NCBI GenBank assembly: GCA_013203805.1
Contig: JABMPH010000274.1
Location: 24,117 to 88,116, forward strand
DNA length: 64,000 nucleotides
Reading direction: 5' to 3'
Origin: Bacteroidota bacterium
GTDB taxonomy: Bacteria; Bacteroidota; Bacteroidia; Bacteroidales; F082
The notes beneath the pieces are model-generated. The model did no database searches. It saw only the letters and a program-made list of their open reading frames with translations, and had not been told where the DNA came from. Each line of letters begins with the position of its first letter. The first letter of the stretch is position 1. Positions 26,745 to 35,768 of this stretch are shown one piece after another. Both the position numbers and the translations under genes were made by a program.

Positions 26745-28106
26745 ATGTTGGATAAGAAATATAAACTACTGCTCATCAACCCCCTTAGCACTAAACGATC
26801 TGGGTTAATTCTTGATCAGAAATCCATTTATCCACCAATGAGTCTGGCTATTATAGCTGCATTAACACCTGATAACTGGGAGATAGAACTACTCGATGAA
26901 AATTTTGACAGATTTCAGTATAAAGAAGCTGACTTGGTTGGACTAACGGCTTTAACCTCACAGGTTACACGGGCTTATGAAATTGCCCAAATCTACAAAA
27001 AGAAAAATATCCCGACGGTTATCGGAGGAATTCATGCTTCTGTAATGCCCGAAGAAGCAAAGAAGTTTGCTAATACAGTAGTTATTGGTGAGGCTGAAAG
27101 TGTTTGGAAAGATGTTATAAATGACTTTGAAAATAACAAGCTCAAGGAAATTTATAATGGAAACCTGCAGCCTATGGTAAACTCACCACAACCTCGTATC
27201 GACCTTTATAATCCGGGTTATGCATTCGGTAGCGTTCAAACTACACGAGGATGCCCAATGAGTTGTGATTTTTGCTCAGTTCATACTTTTAACGGAAAGC
27301 AATACCGTCCGCGCGAAGTAAAAGATGTAGTTGACGAATTTGAAAAAATACCCCAGGACAAAGTCTATTTTGTGGATGATAATTTTATAGGTTATTCAAA
27401 AAAATCAACCGAAAGAGTAAAGGATATATGTAAAGAAATTATCCGGCGGGGCATTAAAAAAGACTGGTTTTGTGCAGCTTCAATGAATATTGCCGACCAT
27501 GACGAAGTATTACAACTGGCAGCCGAAGCAGGGTGCAGAATGATATTTCTGGGTATCGAATCGGAACTTATCGATCAGCTCGAATCGGCAAATAAAAAAA
27601 TGAACATTAAAATAGGTATTGATAATTTTTCTAAAGTTTACGATAAAATCCATAAGTATGGTATTGCCGTACTTGGTGCATTTATTTACGGACTTGATAC
27701 AGATACACCGGAAACTATAGAAAACAGGACAAAATATATTATTGATTCTAACATTGATGCAATGCAGGCAACAATACTCACACCATTGCCGGGAACCCCT
27801 CTGTTCGACCGCATGTTAGAAGAAGACAGGTTGATTTATAACGATTTCCCAGTAGATTGGTCACGTTACGATTTTGTTGAAGTTGTTTTTAAACCAAAGC
27901 TAATGTCGGCTGGGACCCTTACAAACTCAATTGATAAAGCATGGAAAATGCTTTATGATAATAAAAGGTTAAAAAGGAAATTCATTAACGCATTAAAATC
28001 AACCAAAAATCCTGTTTCAGCATCGTGGTCTTACAACTCAAACCTTCATTACCACAACCTTGTATTTGAAATGCAAAGTAACAAGATTGATTTTGATAAT
28101 AAATAA
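26745..28106 (+). CDS. B12-binding-domain radical SAM protein (second of tandem pair)
   Basis: 453 residues, clearly paralogous along its full length to the preceding gene: the same LLLINPL N-terminus, the same B12-binding domain and the same cluster motif CPMSCDFCSVHTFNG with Cys170/174/177 at identical positions. The start is ATG 26745, 1 bp after the previous stop codon; the longer frame begins at a TTG inside that gene. Retention of two complete, adjacent copies with intact cysteines suggests two successive or complementary reactions rather than redundancy (inference). It precedes the cysteate-synthase-like gene by 13 bp, so all three are probably one transcript. Confidence 0.88.
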   Translation: MLDKKYKLLLINPLSTKRSGLILDQKSIYPPMSLAIIAALTPDNWEIELLDENFDRFQYKEADLVGLTALTSQVTRAYEIAQIYKKKNIPTVIGGIHASVMPEEAKKFANTVVIGEAESVWKDVINDFENNKLKEIYNGNLQPMVNSPQPRIDLYNPGYAFGSVQTTRGCPMSCDFCSVHTFNGKQYRPREVKDVVDEFEKIPQDKVYFVDDNFIGYSKKSTERVKDICKEIIRRGIKKDWFCAASMNIADHDEVLQLAAEAGCRMIFLGIESELIDQLESANKKMNIKIGIDNFSKVYDKIHKYGIAVLGAFIYGLDTDTPETIENRTKYIIDSNIDAMQATILTPLPGTPLFDRMLEEDRLIYNDFPVDWSRYDFVEVVFKPKLMSAGTLTNSIDKAWKMLYDNKRLKRKFINALKSTKNPVSASWSYNSNLHYHNLVFEMQSNKIDFDNK

Positions 28107-28119
28107 AAAGATTTAGATT

Positions 28120-29415
28120 ATGAGCAGTTCATTTTCCAGAACAGAATACAAATTAATGTCGGTTGAAACAGGGGCAATTTTTAACGACAAAGGCTGGACT
28201 CTCGATGCACCGGGTGAATCCAAACCATCATTAATTAGAGCAATATATAATGATAAGCAACTAATTCAAAAAGATGATTCGTTTGGAATTTACAAATTTT
28301 CGTCCTGGTTACCAATACACAAAACGTTACATGGTTCAAATGCTCCTGTTACTTTTAAAAGCAAAGGTTTAGCTGCTAGTTTGGGGCTTTCAAATCTATA
28401 CATTACCTTTAGTGGATATTGGCCCGAACGCGGTATTGAAATGAAAACCTGCTCGTTTAAAGAAACTGAATCATATAGTGTTTGTGCTCGGATGGACAAT
28501 AACGAGAAAAAAATACTGGTTGTAGCGTCTGCCGGAAATACTGCCCGCGCATTTGCACAGGTATGCTCCAACAATAAGATAAATCTGCTATTAAGTGTTC
28601 CGGAGGATAATTTGAATGCCCTTTGGTTTGACGCCCCTCTTAACGACTGTGTTAAACTAATTTCCAGTAAAAGTGGAGGCGATTATTTCGATGCAATTCA
28701 TCTATCAAATATAGTATGCGAGCTTGATAATTATTTTGCAGAAGGTGGAGCTAAAAATGTTGCCCGCAGAGATGGAATGGGAACAACAATGTTATCAGCA
28801 ACTACAAAAATTGGTGAGATACCTGAATACTATTTTCAGGCTATCGGCAGTGGTACCGGTGCAATAGCGGCATGGGAAGCAAACCTGCGACTGATTGAAG
28901 ATGGTAGATTTGGCAATCGAAAGATGAAATTGATGGTTAGCCAGAATTACCCCTTCCACCCAATTTATGATGCATGGAAAGCTGATTCAAGATCATTACT
29001 TCCATTTGATGATATGGAAGCCCGTAAACAGGTTGAAATAATTGATGCAAAAGTATTATCAAACAGAAAGCCACCCTACTCAATTACCGGCGGATTATTT
29101 GATGCGATGAAAGATGCCGGTGGTGATGTATTACTTGCAACCAATGAAGAAGCAAGAGAAGCTGCACAGATATTCCTCCAAACCGAAGGTATTGATATCC
29201 ATCCTGCCGCAGCAGTGGCAACAGCAACACTAATTGATGCAGTTAAAAACAAAGACGTTGAAACAGATAGTTTGATAATGTTAAACATTACCGGTGGTGG
29301 TGAAAAGAGATTTGAAAAAGAACACAAGTTACATTATCTGAAACCACAACTTGTATTTGATGTTAACCCTGATGAAGATGAAGTAAAAGAGCATGTAGGA
29401 AAACTAAAATGGTAG
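28120..29415 (+). CDS. Cysteate synthase-like PLP enzyme (threonine synthase fold)
   Basis: 431 residues, fold-type II PLP enzyme. The PLP lysine is expected in TCSFKETE (Lys114), preceded by SGYWPERG, which I recall as characteristic of cysteate synthase rather than threonine synthase. SAGNTARAF is the substrate/PLP phosphate region, GSGTGAIAAWEA the glycine-rich loop, and NITGGGEKR lies near the C-terminus. Cysteate synthase makes L-cysteate from O-phosphoserine and sulfite; it was described in coenzyme M-making methanogens, and its homologues in this phylum are linked to sulfonolipid (capnine-type) synthesis. A cysteate acyltransferase is not in the window. Threonine synthase is the alternative but fits less well. 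It is in one run with the two radical SAM genes. Confidence 0.75.
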   Translation: MSSSFSRTEYKLMSVETGAIFNDKGWTLDAPGESKPSLIRAIYNDKQLIQKDDSFGIYKFSSWLPIHKTLHGSNAPVTFKSKGLAASLGLSNLYITFSGYWPERGIEMKTCSFKETESYSVCARMDNNEKKILVVASAGNTARAFAQVCSNNKINLLLSVPEDNLNALWFDAPLNDCVKLISSKSGGDYFDAIHLSNIVCELDNYFAEGGAKNVARRDGMGTTMLSATTKIGEIPEYYFQAIGSGTGAIAAWEANLRLIEDGRFGNRKMKLMVSQNYPFHPIYDAWKADSRSLLPFDDMEARKQVEIIDAKVLSNRKPPYSITGGLFDAMKDAGGDVLLATNEEAREAAQIFLQTEGIDIHPAAAVATATLIDAVKNKDVETDSLIMLNITGGGEKRFEKEHKLHYLKPQLVFDVNPDEDEVKEHVGKLKW

Positions 29416-29436
29416 TTGTTTATTGAAAGACTATCA

Positions 29437-30648
29437 CTAAGAAGAACTCTGCTTTTCCTTAAAAAATTGTAGCCAGCTATCGGCCATAGCCAGTGGCAAC
29501 AGCAACGACCTTACCGGATGTTTGATTATTTCTTTTGATTTGGGTAATAATGAAATCATCTCAGGCAGCGCACTAAAGGCCAGTCCTATTGATTGATAAA
29601 ACTTTCCCATACCTACTTTCATTAAAAATAATTTTACTTTGCTATTTCTTAATTCAACACTAATGGCAGAAAAACCAACAACCACAAACAACGCTCTTAC
29701 CATCATTTCAATTCCGGCGTACATACCTTCCAACTGAAATAGCACAACCTCATCTTTATCATTTTTCCAAAACAATGCCGACAGGGCAACAATCAATATC
29801 AACTGAACCCAAAAAATAGGCTTTCGAAGCCTACGTAAGGCAAAACGATATCGGTATCCAATTACAAAAATATAGGCTGTTACAAATAAATAGCCATACT
29901 TCCCATCACTTACATTTAGCAGAAATAGGCCTAAGGGAATTGCAATAATGTGCACAAAAAGCATTGGAATTGATGTATGTTGATTGTCCTCTATTTTAAA
30001 AAAATCGTTTTTTGGAATGTGGTTTTCTTTGATGCCAACGCCACTGTATTCTTGACTAATTAAAACTGCTTTTCGTCCGGCATAATAACCCAAAGTAGCT
30101 GCTATTGTGCCCAGTAATGTATAAAACACAAGTAAAACCGTAAGAACCTGAACAGGTTCAGCCTCATCAATTCTTAATTGTTTTAATCCAAAATTTATGA
30201 CGTTAATATAAACTTGTATCAAATCGTAACCATAAAAAACAATCATACTGAATATCTTATAAAACAGAGCACTCGATACACTAAAAATGCCGGCAATCAG
30301 ATATCCAATAAAATTGCGTCCCAGTATCAAGATAACAAGTTCAATTAGTATTGCCTCTAACATTATTCCCATCATAGGACCCAGAATTATTGCTGATGGG
30401 GATACCGATTTCATAATTGCAGTAATTAGTCCTGCCCTAATAATTAGCCCCCTTTGAGGCCATAGTTGATAATAACCAATAAGTAATATTGTGCCAAAAA
30501 ATGCAAGGGTGGATCCTGCCATGGGCAATCTGGCATTATGTAAAAAGCTACCTATTATTATTTCTAAAGATGCCCATAATCCGCCAACAACAGCAGCTTT
30601 AAGCCACAGGTCGCTTTCTTTATTATTATGTGATTTGGCCGATTCCAT
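29437..30648 (-). CDS. Membrane protein with ECF S- and T-component-like halves
   Basis: 403 residues with about ten membrane helices. The N-terminal half (about 15-195) resembles an ECF-transporter substrate-binding component: small helices rich in Gly/Ala and the ILGPMMGIMLEAILIEL segment. The C-terminal half (about 225-400) resembles the EcfT energy-coupling component, with a MVRALFVVVGF helix and a final amphipathic region (GMGKFYQSIGLAFSALPEMISLLPK). No ATP-binding subunit is adjacent. The start codon shares one base with the stop of mobA (TAATG), so translation is coupled. A role in uptake of a molybdenum-related or other cofactor precursor is possible from context only. Annotation by family is tentative. 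Confidence 0.5.
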   Translation of the reverse strand: MESAKSHNNKESDLWLKAAVVGGLWASLEIIIGSFLHNARLPMAGSTLAFFGTILLIGYYQLWPQRGLIIRAGLITAIMKSVSPSAIILGPMMGIMLEAILIELVILILGRNFIGYLIAGIFSVSSALFYKIFSMIVFYGYDLIQVYINVINFGLKQLRIDEAEPVQVLTVLLVFYTLLGTIAATLGYYAGRKAVLISQEYSGVGIKENHIPKNDFFKIEDNQHTSIPMLFVHIIAIPLGLFLLNVSDGKYGYLFVTAYIFVIGYRYRFALRRLRKPIFWVQLILIVALSALFWKNDKDEVVLFQLEGMYAGIEMMVRALFVVVGFSAISVELRNSKVKLFLMKVGMGKFYQSIGLAFSALPEMISLLPKSKEIIKHPVRSLLLPLAMADSWLQFFKEKQSSS

Positions 30649-31214
30649 TAAGTAAGATCTTCTGGTGAATTCAGATTCTTAAACTGTGAAGATGAGCCAG
30701 GTAATTCATCAACACTTATGGCTTTAAAATTAACCTTCGAGAAGAGATTAATAAGCTTGTAATCATTAGATTTAATTGACTCCTCCAATGTAGGAAGTAT
30801 ATTAGAAGAGTAATACGATGCAAGAGGTTCGTAATAAGAATTTGCATGTTGAGGGACTACAATATCCCAATCCTGCCCAACCATCAAAACATGCCTTAAT
30901 AATGCTGAATTAAGAAATGGAGTGTCGCATGATACAATAAGATTGTGGATAGACTTTGATTGTTTAAGACAACTTAATATTCCACCTATTGGACCAATAC
31001 CATGAAATTCATCTTCGATAATTTGGTAGCCAAATTTTTTATATCCTTCAGGATTATTAGTACTTATCAGAATTGTATCGCAAATAGGCAGTAGTATATC
31101 TATTGAATACTTAACCAGCTCCTTACTGTTGTAAATACACAATCCCTTATCTTTCCCCATCCGCCGGCTAGCTCCTCCCGCAAGAATGATTCCGGTAACT
31201 GTTTGCTTATTCAT
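30648..31214 (-). CDS. mobA: Molybdenum cofactor guanylyltransferase (MobA)
   Basis: 188 residues. The N-terminal nucleotidyltransferase motif LAGGASRRMGKDK (residues 11-23) is typical of MobA, which transfers GMP from GTP to Mo-molybdopterin. Further motifs are HGIGPIGGILSCL, VSCDTPFL, an EPLASYYSSNILPTLE segment and the terminal FKNLNSPEDL, like the family's NiNtpeDl. The gene is third in a minus-strand run gpmA, phosphoesterase, mobA, membrane protein with gaps of 5 and 19 bp and a 1-base overlap. A MobB-like gene is elsewhere in this window at 15867-16442. Confidence 0.88.
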   Translation of the reverse strand: MNKQTVTGIILAGGASRRMGKDKGLCIYNSKELVKYSIDILLPICDTILISTNNPEGYKKFGYQIIEDEFHGIGPIGGILSCLKQSKSIHNLIVSCDTPFLNSALLRHVLMVGQDWDIVVPQHANSYYEPLASYYSSNILPTLEESIKSNDYKLINLFSKVNFKAISVDELPGSSSQFKNLNSPEDLT

Positions 31215-31233
31215 AGGAGGAAATCGATAATAA

Positions 31234-31971
31234 TTATCGTGGTGTACTATAGCTTACATCATCCATTAACGACTGAATAACATATTTCATACTTCCCAGT
31301 TCAAGAGCAACAAGATTGCCATATCCCACTCTATCGTTAAAATAAACCCCATTATCTAAATCAATGAATTTGTATGAAGAACTATTAACTGCCAGTTCAA
31401 TAAATTCTAAATTTACGGGGACGTGTCCGTGAATAATTTTCTTATTTGGAATTTTATCCTGGTCTACCTTAAAATCTCTAATCCAAATCATTGCTCGCTT
31501 GTCAGAAAATGGATCTTCCACTTTAAAATTCAAACCTGCATGAACTATAATAAAATCATCAACTTCAATAAAATAGGATAGATTTCGCATCCAATTAATA
31601 TACTTCTCATTTATATCTTTTGGTGATTCTGCATTGAAGCTTTCCATAGTTTGCAAGCCTCCATGCATCTCCCATTCTTTTTGAACCTTTGTTTTAGATC
31701 TAAACCCTAGAAATCCCCTATGTTTACTATCCTCTTCGTAGGCCTTAATACAATAATCCTCATGGTTACCCAACAATGCGGTAACGTTGTATTCATTATT
31801 TTCAAGATCCATTACATAATCAATAACTCCCTTACTATTCGGTCCACGATCGATATAGTCACCTAAAAATATTAAGTGATCATTCTTATTTGGTTTTATC
31901 TGATTTTCAATAAGAGTTGACAATGTGCGAACACATCCATGTATATCAGGGATTACCCACTTTTTTACCAT
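31234..31971 (-). CDS. Serine/threonine-phosphatase-type metallophosphoesterase
   Basis: 245 residues with the full metallophosphatase signature set: DIHG (GDxHG-type, near residue 10), GDYIDRGPNS, GNHEDY, and late HGHVP. These bind two metal ions. The family includes PrpA/PrpE-type protein phosphatases and ApaH-like dinucleotide hydrolases, and the sequence does not decide between them. It follows gpmA by 5 bp and precedes mobA by 19 bp on the minus strand. Confidence 0.88.
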   Translation of the reverse strand: MVKKWVIPDIHGCVRTLSTLIENQIKPNKNDHLIFLGDYIDRGPNSKGVIDYVMDLENNEYNVTALLGNHEDYCIKAYEEDSKHRGFLGFRSKTKVQKEWEMHGGLQTMESFNAESPKDINEKYINWMRNLSYFIEVDDFIIVHAGLNFKVEDPFSDKRAMIWIRDFKVDQDKIPNKKIIHGHVPVNLEFIELAVNSSSYKFIDLDNGVYFNDRVGYGNLVALELGSMKYVIQSLMDDVSYSTPR

Positions 31972-31976
31972 ATTAA

Positions 31977-32723
31977 CTATTTAGCTTTTGCCTGATTTGC
32001 AACTTTGTCCATTAATGCTTTTATCTCGTCCGGATCACCTAGAAAATAATCTTTTACAAAATTAAGATCATCATCAAATTCAAATACATAGGGTACACCG
32101 GTTGGAATATTAAACCCAAGAATTTCTTCGCGACTCATATTTTTCAGGTGCATTACTAATGCTCTTAAACTATTGCCATGTGCTGTTACAAGCAGGTCAT
32201 TATTTTCATGAAGAGCGGGCATAATTTCAGTTTCCCAATATGGCATTAGTCGCTCGATTACTTCTTTAAGCGACTCTGTCATTGGAAGTTCAGCAGCAGT
32301 CAAATCTGCATATCTGGCTTCAAATCTTGGATTTCTTTCATCATCGGTGGTTAATGGTTCAGGAGGTGTATCAAAACTTCTTCTCCAAAGTTGTACCATA
32401 TCAGCACCATATTTCTCCGCTGTCTCTATTTTATTAAGACCCTGCAAAGTTCCGTAGTGTTTTTCATTCAAACGCCAGCTTTTTCTAACTTCAATCCACA
32501 TGGAGTCCATTTCTTCCAGCATTAGCCAAAGCGTTTTTATTGCTCTGGTTAAATATGAAGTATATGCTAACTTAAAGTTGAAACCTTCATCCTTTAATAT
32601 TTTCCCTGCCTTAATGGCTTCACTAATTCCTTGATCGGAAAGTTTTACGTCTTTCCATCCTGTAAATCTGTTTTCCTTATTCCAAACACTCTGTCCGTGA
32701 CGTACAAGTACTAATCTTTTCAT
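31977..32723 (-). CDS. gpmA: 2,3-bisphosphoglycerate-dependent phosphoglycerate mutase
   Basis: 248 residues, glycolytic enzyme that interconverts 3- and 2-phosphoglycerate through a phosphohistidine. The RHGQSVWN motif (Arg8, His9) carries the catalytic His, and [12 protein letters not shown], the [10 protein letters not shown] insert and [11 protein letters not shown] (second His) are all in family positions. The length and the insert after the RHG domain fit dPGM rather than a broad-range phosphatase. First gene of the minus-strand run that continues to mobA. Confidence 0.95.
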   Translation of the reverse strand: MKRLVLVRHGQSVWNKENRFTGWKDVKLSDQGISEAIKAGKILKDEGFNFKLAYTSYLTRAIKTLWLMLEEMDSMWIEVRKSWRLNEKHYGTLQGLNKIETAEKYGADMVQLWRRSFDTPPEPLTTDDERNPRFEARYADLTAAELPMTESLKEVIERLMPYWETEIMPALHENNDLLVTAHGNSLRALVMHLKNMSREEILGFNIPTGVPYVFEFDDDLNFVKDYFLGDPDEIKALMDKVANQAKAK

Positions 32724-32888
32724 GCGTTATTATTTTTTATAGGTTACATGGAATACAACCTGTTTGACAACACTATCACCTCCTGTTGGTGATTATTCAA
32801 TCATGGCTATTTCATATATCTTCATGTACTGGGATTATAAATTTTTAACAAAACTAACAAATAGTTGCCTATAATTCAGTCACTATAG

Positions 32889-32896
32889 TATTTTTG
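32889..32896 (+). promoter_or_regulatory. Candidate -7 element for the polysaccharide deacetylase gene
   Basis: TATTTTTG, a match to TAnnTTTG, only 8 nt before ATG 32904, so the transcript would have a very short leader or none. Confidence 0.4.
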
Positions 32897-32903
32897 TTTA
32901 ATA

Positions 32904-33512
32904 ATGAATGTAAAATCTCCCTACATATTGAAGAAATTGTTTCCCGGATTGATTTGGGAGATTGAAACAGCAAAAAAAGAGATATTCCTAACATTTGATG
33001 ATGGCCCCCATCCTGAGATAACACCCTGGTTATTAAATTGTCTGGACGAATATAATGCAAGAGCAACTTTTTTTTGCGTAGGCGAAAACGTTTGCAAATA
33101 TCCTGACACATATAATACAATAATTAACAAGGGGCATATGGTTGGTAACCACAGCTACAACCACTTAAGTGGATGGAAAACTACTATTGATGAATATATT
33201 GAAAATATTGAAAAGGCGGGAGAATTAATTAAATCAAGACTGTTTCGCCCCCCCTATGGCCGTATTACACCATCACAAATAAAAATACTTAAGCATGATT
33301 TTAGGATAATAATGTGGTCGATTCTAACATATGATTATGATGTGAAGGTAAGTAAGGAACAGTGTTTAAAAAACTCTATTAAATCAACAAAACCAGGGTC
33401 AATTGTGGTATTTCATGATAGTGCAAAGTCATCCAAAAACTTACATTACACTCTTCCATTGTTTCTTGAGCACTTTACTAAAAAAGGGTTTTCGTTTAAG
33501 CCAATGCAATAA
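32904..33512 (+). CDS. Polysaccharide deacetylase (NodB homology domain)
   Basis: 202 residues consisting mainly of a NodB domain: TFDDGPHP (residues 30-37) with the catalytic and metal Asp pair, GNHSYNH with the HxxxH metal site, RPPYGR, and VVFHDS near the end. Family members remove N-acetyl groups from chitin-like oligosaccharides or peptidoglycan. No signal peptide is evident. It is followed after 67 bp by the Ig-like lipoprotein gene, and the two are often neighbours in this phylum. Confidence 0.9.
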   Translation: MNVKSPYILKKLFPGLIWEIETAKKEIFLTFDDGPHPEITPWLLNCLDEYNARATFFCVGENVCKYPDTYNTIINKGHMVGNHSYNHLSGWKTTIDEYIENIEKAGELIKSRLFRPPYGRITPSQIKILKHDFRIIMWSILTYDYDVKVSKEQCLKNSIKSTKPGSIVVFHDSAKSSKNLHYTLPLFLEHFTKKGFSFKPMQ

Positions 33513-33579
33513 TGATCACACAATCAGCCACAACTATTCACAATATTTCGCATCTTTGTATCCAATAAAAACAAATTGT

Positions 33580-35355
33580 GTGAGAAGGTTTTACTGGTAT
33601 ATTTTTATCGTTGTAATTGCGTTTATTACTTCCCAATGTGCAAATTCGATTAGTCCACCCCAAGGAGGCCCAAAAGATGTTCGACCACCGGAAGTTATTG
33701 AAACCACACCAAAAAATGGAAGTCCTAATTTTAAAGGTAATAAATTCACGGTTAGTTTTGATGAATTTGTTAAACTTGATAATGTTGAACAATCAGCATT
33801 AATTTCACCACCCATGAAAAAAGCACCTGACTTTAGGGTTAAGGGCAAAGCGGTTCAGGTTAAGTTTAATGAAGAACTTAAACCCAATACAACTTATTCA
33901 GTATATTTTGGAGATGCAATAGTTGATATTACCGAGAATAATCCAATAAGTAACTATACATACATTTTCTCAACTGGCGATTATGTTGACTCATTAAGTC
34001 TTTATGGGAATGTGAAAAATGCTTTTAACCTAACTCCTGTTGAAGGGGCATTTGTGATGTTATATAAGGATAATAATGATACAATTGCATTTGATTCGTT
34101 GCCGTATTTTGTGGTTCCATACTATTTAAGTAAGACAAATATTGAAGGAAAGTTTCAGTTTACAGGTTTATCAAATGATGACTTTCTGTTATTTTCATTA
34201 TTGGATCAAAACAGCAATTTTATTTTTGATCAGCCAGGAGAACAAATTGCATTTTTGGATTCACTTATTCATCCATCATTTATTTCGATGCCCAATAAGG
34301 ATACAATTAATGCGGATAGTATTGTAAATATTGAAATAGAATCTGACTCAATTTTAATAATAAAGGATTCAATAGCAAAAAGCATTGAAGATAAAATTAT
34401 TGAAAAAAACAGTGTTGATTTATTTATGTTTTTAAGTCCTGATACCATCCAGAGAATATTAAAAGCTGAAGTTCTCGTGAAAAATAACATTAGATTTTCC
34501 TTTTCACAATCTGCAAAAAATGTGAATTTTGAAATTCTAAGTTATCCTATGAACGATTCATTGTTTGTTGAAGAATATTCAATTGATGAGGACACCTTAA
34601 TATGGCATTTAAACAACCCTCCAATTGACTCTCTTGAGCTACTGCTTACACAATATAATGATACTCTGGGAACAATATATTTAAAACTTGACCCTGAAAA
34701 GAAAAGTGCCAGATTAAAGAAAAAAGACAAGGATGAGGAAAAGAAGGAATTTCTAACATGGAAATCAAATGTTGCAGCAAATAAGCTCGATATAAATAAA
34801 CATCTGGAAATAATTTTTGGTCAACCACTGGTAAAATTTAATGATATCGATTCTTCATTATTAATAGCCGGATCTGACACAATTTGGAATCCTGAATTTT
34901 ACTTTTCCGACAGCTTAAACATGAAAATTAATTTTCCATTTGATTTGCTTGAAGATACTAAATATCAGGTTTTTTTCCCTGACTCGGCATTTACAAGTTG
35001 GAATAATATACATACAGAAGCTATTGATATTAAATTTAGCACCCTACCACTTAAGGATTATGGAATTCTAACTTTTAATCTGCAACCCAACAAAAAGCAA
35101 AATTATATTTTCCAATTAATGAATGACAAGGAGAAAGTACTTAGGGAAGAATTATTTAATAAAGACACAATTATTACTTTTGAGTATTTGAAATCAGCAA
35201 ATTATCTATTCAAAATTATATATGACAATAATAATAACGGTGTTTGGGATCCAGGAAATTATGGATTAAAAATTCAACCGGAAGGGGTGATTTACTATCT
35301 TAAAGAGGTAAAAGTAAGGGCAAATTGGGAAATCGAAGAGGATTGGGGATTCTAA
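33580..35355 (+). CDS. Ig-like-domain lipoprotein
   Basis: 591 residues if the GTG at 33580 is used. This start gives VRRFYWYIFIVVIAFITSQC, a normal lipoprotein signal with lipid-attachment Cys20, whereas the longest frame overlaps the deacetylase gene and has no signal at its start. After the Cys comes ANSISPPQGGPKD, a stretch typical of this Bacteroidetes lipoprotein family. An SbsA-type Ig-like domain is at about residues 30-140 (PPEVIETTPKNGSPNF, KPNTTYSVYFGDAI), then a beta-sandwich-like region, and a long Ser/Asp-rich C-terminal part. The family is thought to sit at the envelope; its function is unknown. It converges on the arsR-type gene with a 12-bp gap. Confidence 0.8.
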   Translation: MRRFYWYIFIVVIAFITSQCANSISPPQGGPKDVRPPEVIETTPKNGSPNFKGNKFTVSFDEFVKLDNVEQSALISPPMKKAPDFRVKGKAVQVKFNEELKPNTTYSVYFGDAIVDITENNPISNYTYIFSTGDYVDSLSLYGNVKNAFNLTPVEGAFVMLYKDNNDTIAFDSLPYFVVPYYLSKTNIEGKFQFTGLSNDDFLLFSLLDQNSNFIFDQPGEQIAFLDSLIHPSFISMPNKDTINADSIVNIEIESDSILIIKDSIAKSIEDKIIEKNSVDLFMFLSPDTIQRILKAEVLVKNNIRFSFSQSAKNVNFEILSYPMNDSLFVEEYSIDEDTLIWHLNNPPIDSLELLLTQYNDTLGTIYLKLDPEKKSARLKKKDKDEEKKEFLTWKSNVAANKLDINKHLEIIFGQPLVKFNDIDSSLLIAGSDTIWNPEFYFSDSLNMKINFPFDLLEDTKYQVFFPDSAFTSWNNIHTEAIDIKFSTLPLKDYGILTFNLQPNKKQNYIFQLMNDKEKVLREELFNKDTIITFEYLKSANYLFKIIYDNNNNGVWDPGNYGLKIQPEGVIYYLKEVKVRANWEIEEDWGF

Positions 35356-35367
35356 AGTCCTGATAAA

Positions 35368-35667
35368 TTAGAATTCATTACATCTATTCACGCAATCAAT
35401 TATTTCAGTTAGTATTAAACTACGTAGAGCATAATATATCTTTTTGCCGTCACGTTTCGAAATAAGCACACCTTTATTTTTCAATATACTGAGATGATGA
35501 GATGCTGTAGCCTGCTCAATATCAAGAGCCTGATAGATATCTGTGACGCTTAATTTTTCACCTTTTGATAACAGGTCAATAATAGCAATGCGCATAGGAT
35601 GTGAAATGGCACGCAGTTTACTTGCTGCAGTTTCGAGCTTATTTACGTCTATATCAATTCTATTCAT
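35368..35667 (-). CDS. ArsR-family winged-helix transcriptional regulator
   Basis: 99 residues from ATG 35667; a longer frame to 35727 adds a hydrophobic stretch unlikely to be translated. The body is a winged-helix fold: SHPMRIAIIDLLSKGEKLSVTDIYQALDI, then QATASHHLSILKNKGVLISKRDGKKIYYAL with the recognition helix. No Cys pair suitable for a metal site is at the usual alpha-3 position, so a thiol or metal sensor cannot be claimed. A TAATTTTG at 35689-35682 (minus) lies 14 nt upstream and may be its own promoter. Target genes unknown; the adenine deaminase gene lies upstream on the same strand. Confidence 0.85.
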   Translation of the reverse strand: MNRIDIDVNKLETAASKLRAISHPMRIAIIDLLSKGEKLSVTDIYQALDIEQATASHHLSILKNKGVLISKRDGKKIYYALRSLILTEIIDCVNRCNEF

Positions 35668-35681
35668 CCTTGTTTTTTTTG

Positions 35682-35689
35682 CAAAATTA
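35682..35689 (-). promoter_or_regulatory. Candidate -7 element for the ArsR-type regulator
   Basis: TAATTTTG on the minus strand, 14 nt upstream of ATG 35667, with a TTG at 35714-35712 (22-nt spacer). Confidence 0.4.
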
Positions 35690-35768
35690 GAAAATATGAT
35701 GCATAGAGTGCCAACAAATATATACATATATTGCTATATCTAAGATTTATATTAGTTCTAAATAAGAA

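Noticed and set aside
32780..32800. Small hairpin (ATCACC/GGTGAT) between gpmA and the deacetylase gene
   Set aside because: Six base pairs and no T-run; neither terminator nor operator evidence.
33403..33579. N-terminal extension of the Ig-like lipoprotein
   Set aside because: It overlaps the deacetylase gene and pushes the lipoprotein signal into the interior; GTG 33580 gives a normal signal peptide.
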